Origin: Phorcus lineatus
Taxonomy: Eukaryota; Mollusca; Gastropoda; Trochida; Trochidae
DNA: 64,000 nucleotides
Assembly: GCA_921293015.1 (NCBI GenBank)
Contig: OV121091.1
Coordinates: forward strand, 35,882,839-35,946,838
Reading direction: 5' to 3'
A program made the translations under genes and the position numbers. The first letter of the stretch is position 1; the number at the start of each line of letters is the position of its first letter. This document shows positions 12,752 through 25,564 of the stretch, in pieces. The notes under the pieces were generated by a model, which saw only the letters and a program-made list of their open reading frames with translations, was not told the DNA's origin and made no database searches.

Positions 12752-13499
12752 TATGTTTTCAGAAATTTGAAAAAGGCTATGTTCAGTAACTTGTTTCTTT
12801 TAGGTCTTTTTAGGAACGGTAAGAAGGGAAATACAATTAAGATTAAGAAATAAATAACACTTTACTGTGAACATAGAATTTTTTAATACAACAAAGTTTC
12901 TTTGCAAAATGGGCCTGGAATTTTTTAATTTTCGGATTGAGTGAGGCTACCTTGCTACTAGTTAAATGGGGTAGGAAGCTCTGGTTTCAACTGACTTGAA
13001 TGGAAAAACTAATAAAAAAGGGACTTGGAACTTGTTTTTTAACCCCCAACCCATCTGCCGAAATCTGACTCTATCCACGACCAACTGATTGATTAACTTC
13101 TGACACCTTTATTTCACACAAGACATGGAAACTTACTGCACCTAGCAGCAGGTTAGTGACATGACACTGAATTCTTATGGCAGCACACAATGAATGGAGT
13201 CTTTGTTGAACAGAGATATGAACTTCCTGGTTTAACAATCAACTTTCTTCTTATGAAACCTAAGTAAATCTATGAAGACTAGAGCTCATTTGACCATACA
13301 ACCATTACAATACCGATCACCCTACGCCCATTCTTTGAAATAACACTAAGCTTACCTTAGCAACTTATAATCACCTTCATGCTAAATGAAAGCATTGTGG
13401 TTTATGAAATATAAAACCCAGTTCAAATCTCTGTAGGTAAAAAGGTTATCTGTTAAGCTGATTTTCTTTTAAGAATTCCTTTTTATCTACAACTATTTT

Positions 13500-13990
13500 T
13501 GAAAGTCATATGAAGTGTGTTCATGATGATTGTATTTGTAACTTGAAAACAGGGTTTAGGAGATATTTGGTTTGTGAATATATCTTATTGACTTTGTATT
13601 GGCTTAAATGACTTATTCATAAAGAGTTCTGACTGTGCTCTGGCCACATGTCAAATCCCTGAATCTATACATACTTAAGAAAGTCATATGAAGTGTGTTC
13701 ATGATGATTGTATTTGTAACTTGAAAACAGGGTTTAGGAGATATTTGGTTTGGGATTATCTTATTGACTTTGTATTGGCTTTATTATTTCTATATATAAA
13801 GAGTTCTGCCTGTGCTCGGGCCACATATCTAAATCTAAACACATTTACATTATAAAAGATATGTAAAGGTACATGCTGTTGATATAATTTGTTAGTTGAA
13901 AATAATGTGAAGGCAATTTTTTGTTTGGGATTATAGAATTTATTGGGTGGATTTTATCATTTCTATTCATGCAGAGCTCTGACAGTGCTT
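13500..13990. repeat. 178-bp tandem triplication
   Basis: A unit starting GAAAGTCATATGAAGTGTGT is at 13501 and again at 13679, with a more decayed third unit from about 13855. Each ends in an AGAGTTCTG/GAGCTCTG motif followed by TGTGCTC or GTGCTTGG. Non-coding. Confidence 0.75.
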
Positions 13991-14249
13991 GGGTTACCAC
14001 TAACACTGAATATGCGGATATTTGAAAGGTTCACCTGTCTGACAACATCTACCTGTTGTCTGTTACCTGTACAGTTACCTGATATCAACAATCAGTTCAC
14101 ATGTCAAGCATAACACCATGAACAAAGCTACTTCCTTCAAAACACTGTATATTTGATTATGTGAAGAGGTCGCTCTGACATTTTCAAAACCCCATATTTC
14201 CTATCACAGACATGTAATCAATAATCGACTAACTGTAGCGACCCCATAC

Positions 14250-14337
14250 CTGAGTTTTGACTCGAACAGGTAGATGGTACCCCAGTTGGAGTCCCTCTTG
14301 ATGAGGATTTTCTCCTGGCATGCTTCTTCTCCCACAT
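14250..14337 (-). CDS. Candidate internal coding exon of unidentified minus-strand gene
   Basis: On the minus strand an 88-bp GC-richer segment has acceptor TTATTACTAG and donor CTCAG|GTATGG. All three frames happen to be open. I favour the frame reading EKILIKRDSNWGTIYLFESK, because its third positions are GC-rich and it alternates hydrophobic and polar residues like a beta-rich folded domain. The alternatives give KKHARRKSSSRGTPTGVPS or a Pro/Gly-rich string. The favoured frame joins in phase to the 26.8 kb exon upstream and the 5.2 kb exon downstream. I do not recognise the family. Confidence 0.42.
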
Positions 14338-15599
14338 CTAGTAATAATTAATCCACAAACGAAATCATAAACCAGGATCAGTGGCAGGTGGAGCATGTCC
14401 CCTTCCTGTGACGTGAGCCATGTAGGTGCTGGTCTATCAACACGGTACTTTTACCTGTGTAAATACAGCCACACTGCACTGAGTGCCTATTTACATTTCA
14501 AAACACACAGGCTGCATTATGGTTGACACACCTGACACTGTTAAGGCATAATGGGATATGCTTCAATGGAAAGAGAAAACCTCATTGCTTATACCTTCCT
14601 TTGAAATCACTTTTGAAAATCATATAACTGATTTCACTCTTGACCCACTATCTCTACACATTTCATTTCATTGTTGGCTGATAACGTTATTTTATTGTAT
14701 AAAGGAGACACACAGTAAATGGCCTTCATAGCCGGTGACATCATTAAAAGACATTTTAGAAGTTGAAGTGATGATGAATAAAGAAAAAGTTGTTATGATT
14801 AAACAAAGTCTTTAATCATTCTGTGAAGGTGACGGTTTGTCTAATGTCATTGTCAGGCAAGTGCTAATTGTTTGACAAAATTGGAATGTATGTCGAAATG
14901 TTGCCTTTAAGAAGAAAAAAGAAGTTGTTTACCCATAAAAAAGTGTTATCTTTCCTCATGCTAATGTTATTATGAGGAAGTCCCTTGAATTTACTTCTCA
15001 TATTTCTCAAAACACTTTCATAAGATAAAATGTAAAATGAAACTTATTTCAAAGGATCTGACAATGAATTCAATTATTTCTAACCTAGTAATGAAAATAA
15101 AATTATGACTGAATCGACAAAGCAGGATATTAGATATGATCCCTTGGTTACCTTTCATTTCCATCCACTCAAGCTTGACAATAAAGGATACCCAAACTTA
15201 ATTTTCAGCTTATTTACACCGACATTAATACAAAAAGAATCTTTTCATTAGTGAATGTCATGATTTTGATCAATGAAAAAAATATTTGGTTTTAAATATT
15301 TTTCCTAAGAATTTTCTGAAAACTTTAGAACATTTTCCTTATTATTGGATTGAAGATTTCATAAGGCAAAAGAAACCTTTTAGAAGTTTAGAGAATGTGG
15401 TCCAGATGGCTGACAATTTGTTTTTCTGCAGAGAGTTTAAGTAAATATCACTCTAACCCTGTGACATGAATTTACAGCAATAAAAGCACCTGTCGCTCTG
15501 CTTCAAACATATATATCTATATATCAATATATATTTACACTGAATGTCTTTTTTAGTGTGTGAAAATCTAGAACTATTTGAGGCTTGAGTGGACAGATT
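14338..15599. other. Non-coding DNA
   Basis: AT-rich sequence with no credible ORF or clear repeat. It is probably intronic if the flanking candidate exons are real. Confidence 0.4.
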
Positions 15600-16070
15600 T
15601 AACACACAACTCATCCACTGTAACTGCAAAAATATTGCAGTTTACATTCTAAACATTGTCTCATGAAAAGAACACATCCACTATTAACTGCAAAAATATT
15701 GTTCTTTACACTCTAAACATTGTCTCATTAAAAGAACTCATCCACTATTAACTGCCAAAGATATTGTAGTATACAATCTAAATATTATCTCATGAAAAGA
15801 ACACATCCACTATGAACTGAAAAACATATTGTAGTATACAATCTAAATATTATCTCATGAAAAGAACACATCCACTATGAACTGAAAACATATTGTAGTA
15901 TACAATCTAAACATTATCTCATAAAAAGAACACATCCACTATTAACTGTCAAAGATATTGTAGTATACAACCTAAATATTGTCTCATGAAAAGAACACAT
16001 CCACTATGAACTGAAAAACATATTGTAGTATACAATCTAAACATTGTCTCATGAAAAGAACACAGCCACT
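15600..16070. repeat. 64-bp tandem repeat, eight copies
   Basis: ATCCACT recurs at 15613, 15676, 15740, 15805, 15870, 15934 and 15999 and as AGCCACT at 16064, a spacing of 63-65 bp. Each unit has CTCATGAAAAGAACAC and TTGTAGTATACAATCTAAA. A SINE copy abuts the right edge. Confidence 0.9.
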
Positions 16071-16072
16071 TT

Positions 16073-16195
16073 GAGGTGAGGTTTAGGTCATATGGAGTTT
16101 TATGCTGCTTTCAAGAAATTAAGAATATTTCACTTATATCATGGCCGCTAGTATTATTGCAGGGAGAAAGCCCGCAACACCATTGTATTGCACTA
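16073..16195 (-). repeat. SINE fragment (CACCT-tailed family)
   Basis: Reverse-strand copy of the SINE body seen at 20641 and 27843. Shared landmarks are TTGAGGTGAGG at the tail end, TATATCATGGCCGCTAG, and GGGAGAAAGCCCGCAACACC. The tRNA-like head is missing. A short ORF crosses it by chance. Confidence 0.7.
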
Positions 16196-16739
16196 GATAT
16201 CTAAACTGAAAGTAAACTTGGGGTATGTTGAAAAATGTGGTTAAAATTATCCAAAGGAAGCTCTTCAACCTTGAATATCCATCTGAATGTTTCTGTGTAG
16301 AGACAAGAAAGAAACTTTTATGAAATAACAACATTCTTAAGTTGTGATACACAGGAAATCTAGTGTGATAAATAAATTGCATAAGGAATGTGTGTTTTAT
16401 TACAGCTTTCAAGTACAAAGGCACTTGTTCGCCAATTGCATTATATGGCTAAAATATTATAAAACATAGTAAATGATACTTTCAAGGTTTCTTCAAAGGA
16501 ATCTTTTTTAATTTTCTGTAAAATGTGAGTGTCAATTGCTTGCTTCTCATGATTATCATAACAAAATGTCTTCCAATTTCTTGACAAAACTTAGAAAGGA
16601 TAAATTGTGATGGTTATACAAACAATGGGATAGACAGCATTTAATTTCTTCTTCTTCTTAATGACAGTAGCAGAAAATAGCAGTTTACAAGGGTTGAATA
16701 GGGATCTAGCTACAGTACTTTACAAATCTTTTCCAAAAA

Positions 16740-17068
16740 AGATTACTATGTTAATTCATTACTTGTCCGGGTAAGATACAGGGCCTAGATTTTCAAAGCT
16801 TTTTTAGCACTTAGAAAGTCATAAGTACCATACCATACTTACGACTATCTTAGCACTAAGAGAGCTTCGAAAATATTGGCCCTGATGTGTAATATTTATT
16901 AAACAAGTGTAATACTGCTGCGTGTATGACATCACAATAGTGTTTAGTTGTGACGTCACAATGTTAGCACCGCCGTCACAATGGCAGCCATGTCATGAAT
17001 ACGTTAGTTTCGGATCACTTTCGGCAATCATGTTTGATTTATGAGGGCGAGTAATAAACAGAATACTA
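16740..17068 (-). mobile_element. MITE copy 2, interrupted by another MITE
   Basis: Inverted copy of 12540-12751. It has GTAATAAACAGAATACTA at its right end, a perfect CRE palindrome TGACGTCA (16951-16958) where copy 1 has TGACATCA, and the GGCAGCCATGTCATG/YY1-like region. Homology stops at 16885 and resumes left of 16778, because a separate 106-bp inverted-repeat element is inserted between. Confidence 0.55.
16779..16884. mobile_element. 106-bp MITE nested in another MITE
   Basis: The left end CAGGGCCTAGATTTTC is an imperfect inverted repeat of the right end GAAAATATTGGCCCTG, and the arms continue through AAGCT...TTAGCACT. It lies within copy 2 of the 12.5 kb MITE family, which shows the order of insertion. 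No clear target-site duplication can be read. Confidence 0.65.
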
Positions 17069-17618
17069 AATTTCCTACCATTTAGTACTATTTTTATTAA
17101 ACTCTTGAATGATTTGGTATTATGCTCGTTTTATAAAAATTGCAATAAATGGAACGTCCTTTACTATCCTCTATTCATTTCAAATATGTTGATTAAGTAG
17201 AGTTCATGATAGAAAAAGTTATTTCAACTCTAAAAACCTTGTGACATTTCTCCCCTTTTATCTTTTAACACACTTCTTTTAAATAGATATCCATTTACTC
17301 TCTCTTAATATACAACCAATGGTTATCTTGGGATGCATAAAAGATGTTTTAGAAAGTTGATTAATAAACAAAGATTATAATGTAAGCAGGTTCCAGCTTT
17401 GATGTAAGATAAGAAAATAAGAAAAAAACACAAAAGAAAAAAATGCTATTTTATATTCGAAAACCTAGAGACATTTTATCCTCTTTTATCAGTCTATCAT
17501 GTAACCCATTAAGCTTATTCTAATAAACTGATAAGATAATATTGAAGTACAAAAGCTGATTTGGAAATTAATTAATTATGACATTTACGAGGCAGTAGAT
17601 GAGGGTCAATGTTCTTAC

Positions 17619-17659
17619 CTGCTGTGATGGCTTCCAAATAACTCCATTACAATCATCTT
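17619..17659 (-). CDS. Candidate 41-bp micro-exon, minus strand
   Basis: The acceptor TGTATTTTAG and a strong donor CAG|GTAAGA flank 41 bp. It is open in two frames (DDCNGVIWKPSQQ or KMIVMELFGSHHS). Since 41 is not a multiple of three, including it changes the frame of the 14.3 kb segment. With it, that segment would read KKHARRKSSSRGTPTGVPS and the 5.2 kb segment NRRGIAAWWQEVGTRSK. It may be a cassette exon or a chance match. Confidence 0.28.
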
Positions 17660-18885
17660 CTAAAATACATGGCATATTTTACATGCCATGAGGGATATTT
17701 CATCATTATCAAGTCATTATTTAAAACATTTTTTGGAATACAATTTATTAACATGTCTTCTTGTTTCGATAAACTGAATATTAATTCAAGAATATCAACA
17801 AAATCAATATTTATTGATGATACTATTTCAAAGTCACAATGCCTTTTGTAGTGTGAAATGTCAACAGACAAGTCTCACCTATATCCATTTGACATGGCCT
17901 GTGTTACAAAGTGCATTGTTGATGACTCAGTGGATATACACATTACCTATATTGATATAAGTATGTCTATTACTTATATCATTTATGAACAATACGTTCT
18001 TGGCGATATTCAACTAAACTAAGTGATAATTCTAGTATTGACAACAGCCATTCAAAAACTAAGCAAAGAAAATATCAAAATCATTTGAGAGGCATTTTAA
18101 AATTCTAGTACAAAATCTAGTTTATAACATTGTTCTTTATGTTTTGATATGGGTTCCTTTATCTTTATACAGCAATGACACTGTCCAGATTAATATTGAT
18201 GAATACATACAAGTAATATGCATATTTCTGGTTAGCAATATTCAGACATTGAATCATATTTCCAAGCCAAGAGTAAAATATGACAACAAAAAGTATACAA
18301 GCTTGATGAGGTATAGAAAAAAACAAATCGTAACTGTTAAGAAAGCATGAATTTCCAAAAGAAAAATATGATAAAAATAGTGAACATAACCTACCTCAAT
18401 AACTTACAAAACTTTCCTAAAGATTAACAAAGTTTAAAATAGTTAACATACAAACAAAAATTGATAGATCATTTAAAATGCTAGTCTACAAATAATCCTA
18501 GCTTGATCTTGCCAAGTGCGAAGGTGTCTTAAAATGCTTCACATCAGTTCCTATTGATCCTGCATATGAACTATTTATTTTGTCCCACAACTGTCAACAG
18601 GGAGCATCTGTAAACAAGCACATGTTTCTAAAGGTATTGGTCAGCGAACAACTACTGTCAAAAGACGAGGCATAAGATAAACACCAGAGAAAAGAAAAAG
18701 CTATCATTTCAAGAGACAGTGGCTTCTTTAAACTTTTTCTACCTAACACACAAACTATGTTATACGTTTGTTGAATTGAAATCAGTGGATGTTTTAAAAT
18801 ATTATAATATGTATAGCCTGTAAAGCAGATAAATCAGTTTGAATTTCTTTTTTAAAAATAGACTCATATAAATGCCTTCATCAAT
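17660..18885. other. Non-coding DNA
   Basis: AT-rich, with no credible gene or repeat recognised. Confidence 0.4.
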
Positions 18886-18889
18886 GATA

Positions 18890-19500
18890 TTTAAACCTCT
18901 ACCTCGTACCCTTTACCTTCAAAGATGTTTCACACCTGAACCCTATACCTGCACTACTAATGTTTCACACCTGTACCAAGTACTTTCATCAATGACATTT
19001 AACATGTGTACCCTGTACCTTCATCAATGATACTTTACATGTGTACCTTATACCTTCACCAAGGTTATTTCACACCTCTACCTTAATTGTACCTTCAATG
19101 ATTTTTCACACCAGTACCAAGTACTGGCATTAAGTATATTTTAAACCTGGGCCTTATACCTTCATCAAGGAAATAAATACTGTGAACAAGGTGATTTCAC
19201 ACCTGTACCCTGTACCTTCAACAAGGATACTTACAACTGTACTAAGTACTGTCATAAAGGATATTTCACATCTGTACCCTGTACCTTCACCAAGGATACT
19301 TACAACTGTACCAAGTACTGTGATCAAGGATATTTCACACCTGTACCCTGTACCTTCACCAAGGATACTTACAACTGTACCAAGTACTGTGATCAAGGAT
19401 ATTTCACACCTGTACCCTGTACCTTCACCTAGGATATTTACAACTGTACCTCATAACTTCATCAAGTTTATTTCACATCTGTATCCTGAACATATCTCAA
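18890..19500. repeat. 69-bp tandem repeat (CTGTACC/TTCACAC type)
   Basis: Units contain TTTCACACCTGTACCCTGTA, CCTTCACCAAGGATA and ACTTACAACTGTACCAAGTA. Two units at about 19257-19430 are almost identical; the left units (18890-19190) are decayed. ORFs on both strands here reflect the repeat. Confidence 0.85.
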
Positions 19501-20204
19501 GGTCTTATCACACAACCATAGAAAATAGACCCCATTTTAAACTCTGAACCACTATATAATAGTAACAGTCACTCTTCACAATTACTCATGTTAAAGTCAA
19601 CACAGTGTCCCATAAATGACAAGCTACCTATACAACAGCCTGAATGTGATCCCAACTCTGACCTGTCAATATGAAGGGGTATTGGGCGATCCAAGCTTAG
19701 GTCTAACCTGTTTTACAAATGCATTCACATACATACCTACATCAATGAGCTCTACTTACTTACTCACCCTCCATGCACAAATCCACATATACAGCTACAA
19801 TAACACACTCACTGTGTGCCCTCAAATAGTTCCCCAAGTAATCAAGTTCCACATGTCACATGTGCTGGCAGCAATCACAGGCAGACTGATTTGTCAGATC
19901 AATCGTGAAAATGGTTATAAACTTTCCCCGAGATTCCTTTATCCCTTGGACATCAGGTGCACAGACTCATGATACAAACTCTACTCCACTAGGTACGAGC
20001 GTGCGGTACCTTAACCTATGCCAGCTAACCTGCTGATTAAAACTTTATCTGGTCAGAAAACAGTTTTACTCTTGCAACAAGAAAATCAATACCAACTCGG
20101 AGCTACAGGTAAAAGAAGACAGGGCATAGGCACACACAGCGAGCCCATTGTTTACAGGCCTCACACTGGCCGGAGAGATCCTCGCACAAGGAACTCTTGT
20201 CCTC

Positions 20205-20640
20205 TTGGTCCCCCCTGCTCTCCCTTTCTCTCCTTTCTCTCCTTTCCGATCACTTTCTCTCTCTCTCTCTCTCTCTGTCTACCCTTTCCACTTTCTCTCC
20301 CTCTCCCTCCTTTTGTATATGCTTGAAAACGGTATAAGGAGCTATACCGAAACGTCGAAAATCTGTTAATAAAGAAGTTGAATATCCATGAAATCATATA
20401 CTTCATTTCTACTACAACTTCTAGAATGCCACTATAAGAATTCATTCATCTCTCCCTCTCTCTCTCCTTTCCTCTCTCTCACCCTTTCTTTCCTTTCCTC
20501 TTTCTCATTTCCCTCTTGTCTCTCCAATATTTCTTCCTCCCTCTTCTCTCCACTGTCTCTCCATAGTTTTCCTCTCTTGTTTCTGCAGATTCTACCTCTA
20601 TACATCCTAGTCTTTCCCTCTTTTTCTCAAATCCTGCCTC
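20205..20640. repeat. Pyrimidine-rich low-complexity tract
   Basis: Long runs of CT, TCC and TTTCTC, on either side of a non-repetitive stretch at about 20330-20425. That stretch holds a 7-bp hairpin (CGGTATA 20330-20336 with TATACCG 20343-20349) followed by CGAAACGTCG and TAATAAAGAAGTTGAATATCC, which looks like the end of a dispersed element. Confidence 0.6.
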
Positions 20641-20884
20641 AGGCTCAGCAACTTTGTCTGCAGTACAGAAGTGTTCTACATGCAGCAAAGCTTTGGTGCA
20701 ATGCTCCACTGAATTTCAGTGCAGTACCGCTCATGGATCGCTTGTTCCAGCCAATGCTTGCATGCTTCAATGCCATGCATAGCCTCAATGGAGTTGTGGG
20801 CTTTCTCCCTGCAATTGTACTAGCAGCCGTGACATAGGTGAAATACTCTTAAAGGCTAAATTAGACCCCGAATCACCTCACCTC
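20641..20884 (+). repeat. SINE copy (CACCT-tailed), head truncated
   Basis: Shares GCTCAGCAACTTTGTCTGCA, GTGCAATGCT, CTGAATTTCAGTGCAGTACC and the terminal AATCACCTCACCTC with the copy at 27843. It includes a middle segment (TTTCTCCCTGCAATTGTACT) absent from that copy but present on the reverse strand at 16073 and 33185. The tRNA-like head is missing; the 5' end abuts pyrimidine-rich DNA. Confidence 0.75.
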
Positions 20885-21302
20885 AAGTCATTGTCTTTTC
20901 GTTACTGAATCATTCCCTTCCCCTCCCCTCTCCCAGCCCAAATCGTTGCCCAACATACAGGTATAATATGGCAGGTGAATCTCTCCTTTCCTTCTTTCCC
21001 TCTAGTTTCACCTCCAACTAAACACTCTTACTTCCATCCCTCTCTCTGTGTATTTGTATATTTCTTCTATCAACACACCACTTTTTTCTCCCTTTCTTAA
21101 ACACAATCCAATTCAAAACTCAACATATTCCTTCCTCCCCCACCTTTTTACGTATTTTTCTCTTGAACTCTTCACCTCTCTGTTTTTACATATTTTCCCC
21201 ACGAACTCTTCATCTCTCTCTGTTTTTAAATTTTTTCCTAAAATTCAAGACATTCTCTCCCTCTCCCTAATACGCATTCATATTCCTTCCTTTAACAATA
21301 CT

Positions 21303-21336
21303 GCCCCCCCCCCCCCCCCCCCCCCACCCCCCCCTC
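21303..21336. repeat. Poly-C run
   Basis: A C homopolymer of more than 20 bases, one A, then more C. Similar runs occur at 27272 and about 49024; such runs are prone to sequencing and assembly length error. Confidence 0.9.
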
Positions 21337-21344
21337 TCCGGATC

Positions 21345-23640
21345 CCCAATCCTTGCCCCTCATTCAAGTCAATGGCTCCACGGAATCACCTTCACACTAT
21401 CTGACATAAAGGCGACAAGGTATCCAGTTGAAATAAACTGATTTATGGGTGTTCAACAGCGCTCTCACTGTCAAGGGTACAATGGGTGTACTGCTGAGAT
21501 AGTTGATGTAGGATTGATTCTCACTGGCACTTGGACTCAAAGAGAACTTGAAATCTTGAATCAATGTTTTTCAAGTTGCCTGATAAATTAAAAATTGATT
21601 AGCGGATAGTTCCATCTTTGGCTAGATTTCTTTCAAAATCTATTGAAGTTTATGTAAAAGTCAGAACAAATGACATGATAGATGGAATGTTTTAAAGCCT
21701 TCACATCAAAGAAAATACTGTCACGATTTCAATTAAAAAACCTTCATAAGGAAACTGTTGAAATTCCAACAAATAAAATATCACAGCTCTGTCATTTGCA
21801 AAAAAATCATGCTTTAAATGACATTTTCAAAAATGCAGCATTTGATCTGAAATGATTGTTGAAAAATACTAATGGAATTTTTAATTACAATATTATATCT
21901 TAATCTGCTTTAATTAATTTGAATAATTATGATAGGTTTTTTAAAATAAAATCATTCAACTATTGATTTCTGCCCTTTTACTCCAAGAATAAAGATAATT
22001 TCCTCAAATGGATGTGAAAAAAAACGGTTAGTAGCTCCAGCAAATTATCTTTGAAGAAATTCTTTTGGTATGAAGAATATGCAAATATGTTTTGATATAT
22101 TCGCTATAATCATTAATGTAACACTTCAAAGAGTAAATGTTTCCTGTCACATGAATATATTTGCATTAATCTCCCATTGACATATAATCTGTGACAGTTG
22201 TCATGGAAACGAATAAAGATATATATAGATTTACAATATTATCTTTTCTACCATACAAATGCATCCCTTATAGGGCTTCATTAACACTAACCTCGATGCC
22301 CAAGAAAACAAACCATATTTCATTTTCTTAGAGCATAATAGGATGGAAATAAAATGCAGATTTGTTATTGATATATAAGGCTTTTTGAATTTTCTATATT
22401 TTAAGAATTTGTTAGTTATATTTCTAAGCTTGATTCTTTTCAAAAGTAAATTTTTCCTCTTTAACACCAGCTGTTACAAATATCTTTGAAAATTACTGAT
22501 AATCATTAATCAGATTTCAGTCAATGTGGTATTCATTGAAGTTAACTTTACTGGAACAATTTCCTTTAAAAATTAATCTATATAGGCATCATTCTAGCAT
22601 TATTATTTTTTTAAGCTCTCTGAAATTTCAATCTATGAGAAGGTTCCTTCATGGGAAAAATGTTTACCTTGAGGCTTTCAGATTCTGCCAAAAAACTCAA
22701 CTTAGAAGAAATGTCATCATTTTTAATAGAGGTTTTCATTTTTAAATTTAAAAAAATAGAAAGATATAAATTACATTTATACTCAAGCTTGTAACAAAGT
22801 TAACCAATTCATATCTACTGACTAGATGCTACAGCAATATTAATCCAATATCACTTCAATGTATTTCCTCACAAAGTAAATAATCAACAGATTTAGTGAT
22901 TTCACGAATATAACCCCTTAGTTTATTATTCTGAAACACGTGATTTTTTAATACAAGCCATTCTGACATCAACCAAAGTGATTAATTTCATTCAAGTTTT
23001 AATTACAATGCGATAAAAATAATCATGTCAGGAGACATTTTTCATGTAAGGACGTTGAATTTCTATGTGATTCCCATTCTTTATCAGTAAACAACCATCC
23101 TCAAAAGAAATTTCTTTGAGGTAAAAAAGAAAAGATTCGTCCCGACCCTTTGATGTTATAAAACTGACATGCAGTTTTTGATTAGATATTGGAAAATTCA
23201 TCGCCCGAAGATGACAAACTCTACATCAATGAATATTTTATAGATTTTGGGTGAAAATATTCCTGAAACGACAAAGATTTATAGCAATGTCGTCCAACTC
23301 AAACACCAAACACTTGATAGCCGCACCTTGGTTGTGACTGATCCTACATTTAGAGCATTTTAAGAAAATTGAAGAAAAAGATAATTTATTACTTGTCATG
23401 TGTCATGTCTTTTAAACAGAAAACAAAAACTTATTTGCTAAATCAAATTTAAAAGTGTTTAATGCTTAAAAAATGTGTAGCCCTTTCTCCCCTTCAAATA
23501 AGATATCAGGCTAAAAAATGTAAGTTACTGGTTTCCTAGAGGTGAAAGGGTTTGTCTGATCAGTTGATTTTAATATAAGTTATGAATTATCAATTCAAAT
23601 ATTATTTACTTGAGAGTAAAAAGATAAAGAAGGCTTTAGG
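21345..23640. other. Non-coding DNA
   Basis: AT-rich sequence; the small ORFs are unconvincing and no repeat structure was noticed. Confidence 0.4.
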
Positions 23641-23910
23641 TTTTCATGGAGCACAATGGTATAATGGATTCAAATCCAGGTAGAGATACCAAAAATTTGT
23701 GACCTATACTGTGTTGTGTCCTTGGGCAAAGCACTTCATCCACATTGCACTCAGTCCACCCAGTTGTACACCTGGGTAACTAAATACGGGTTGTAAGAAC
23801 ATAATGGTTGCTTAAAGCACTAAGCTGCTTCATTGAAAGTGAGCAGTTCTGAACTGGATTTTAGTAGTTTAAATTGTAATCATTATTAATATTATTATTA
23901 TTATTATTTA
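23640..23910 (+). repeat. Degenerate SINE ending in (ATT)n
   Basis: A B-box-like GGATTCAAATCC (about 23667) is followed by the body motif GTCCTTGGGCAAAGCACTTC and GTACACCTGGGTAACTAAAT, then an ATTATTATT tail at about 23885-23910. This layout (tRNA-like promoter, body, simple tail) is that of a tRNA-derived SINE. It is a different family from the CACCT-tailed one. Confidence 0.55.
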
Positions 23911-25560
23911 CATTCGCTCAATTCATTGATCACATGATGCATCAGTACTGCAATCTGATCAATCCCATGCATGTTTGATAAGATCACAGGTTGCTCCACA
24001 TAATAGACATCTAGGTCTGTAGTTCCCGATCACATTAGCTGTACCCAACGCTGGACACAACAGCAGCAGGTTACTCTCTCAAATAGAGGTTCATATGTTC
24101 ATCTACGTTTACAATCTTTCATAGCCTGGACAAGAATCCATCTATTATAAAATATGTTTTACATATATATCGCTAACAAGTGCTCAATCTATATCAATAT
24201 CAAAACGGCATCCATTAATAACATTTTTATGAAACAAGAGAGTGGTAGAGTACTCAATGAGGTAAAGAGAGTTGTGTAGTGATGATATTCACAAATTCAA
24301 TAAAATTACATTAGGGGAGACTAAATATAGTACTTCATTTAACACTCGCTGAATCACATTATAAACAATCACAAAGTTCTTTTTGCTGACATGACTATGT
24401 CTTCTAAGATGGAAAAATTGCTTTGCAGCCATGCCTCTAACATAAACTTAACAATTAAGAGGTCACATCAATCAGTCATTATTACACACGTGTTCTGAAT
24501 ATCTTTATGAGATAATTTTTGTTATTTGAAACAAATGTTGTGTAACCAGTTGAAAGTTATTCAACGAATGTTGTGTAACCAAAACAGGTTATTCAACGAT
24601 AGTGACGTCATAATGACGAACTACTTTAACAATCGAGCGAGTACAAGTGATCTCTCCGTTGCCACCTCAATATTTCAGATTAACATCACACCTATATTCA
24701 AGCAGTTATCAGCAACAAAACACAACCAAACATCACATTAAATTTGTGAATAATAAAATATTGACGAAGGTTATTTTTTGAAAAAGTATTATTTGTGTTT
24801 AAAGTAATTCTTAAGTGTTAATTTTGGTAATGAAGCAGTCGCGGCAGAGTTATCTCCCTTTAGCGCTTTGTTTACATCCTGAACGTAGAGTGCACAAACA
24901 ACTAGTCTACAGTACGCTGTCGATGAACCGCCACAATGACTTGAGTCATATTTTAAGTCACCAATCTACTTTACGTTCTCTCGCACTCGTCGATTCATGT
25001 CAAAATGAGAGTAGTCTCCCTTCCAACTCTGTTGTCAACCTCGTTGTCCAGAGCAATCAGACAACCAGTTACGTAAAGGAGTACCGAGCTCTTGCAGTCC
25101 ATCTTCTCAGCCCCAATATATGGCGGTACCCCAAGAAATGATAACTTCTTTGGACCAGAAAACAAGAAAATGAGACTTGATGACCAGTAATTTCTTGTAT
25201 CTAGTTTGACAGACTCGGTGTTACCTAAATTTGTTCAAAGCGAGCTGCCGTTGTTCATCTATCGTTAGTCAGTGACACGTCACATTTAGCGATGACGCGT
25301 CAAGTGTTCAGTGACGGAGAATGGTTGCATTTTGATCACTGATTTGCCTGTCACTGTTTATCAAATCTTCATACATTAAACCATATGAAAAAATATAATC
25401 TCATATTTCTGTTACGTATGGCCCATTGATTCTTTTACAATTATAACGTGGCCTATGTTTCAGACAAAAGAGGCAGTGTATTATTGAGCACTATGTATTC
25501 ATGCGCGCTAACGTCTTTCAGTGAACATTTTGGGGTCTTCGAAGAACAAGTTTCCTATTT
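23911..25560. other. Non-coding DNA with a GC-richer island
   Basis: About 24820-25140 is noticeably richer in GC and CpG. It begins with GGCAGAGTTATCTCCCTT, a motif of the kind found at ends of dispersed elements. A 108-codon plus-strand ORF crosses it without any family signature. TGACGTCA lies at about 24603 and two more CRE/ATF-like sites near 25272-25300. It may be an old element or a regulatory region; neither is shown. Confidence 0.3.
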
Positions 25561-25564
25561 TCCT

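Noticed and set aside
19154..19547. Overlapping ORFs on both strands with internal protein repeats
   Set aside because: They arise from a 69-bp tandem repeat lacking stops; both strands are open for the same reason.
20018..20837. Several 70-149 codon ORFs rich in Ser, Leu and Pro
   Set aside because: They run through CT-rich low-complexity DNA and the head-truncated SINE; no domain and no splice support.
24815..25141. 108-codon plus-strand ORF in a GC-richer stretch
   Set aside because: No recognisable domain; the start of the region resembles the end of a dispersed element, and the minus strand is similarly open.
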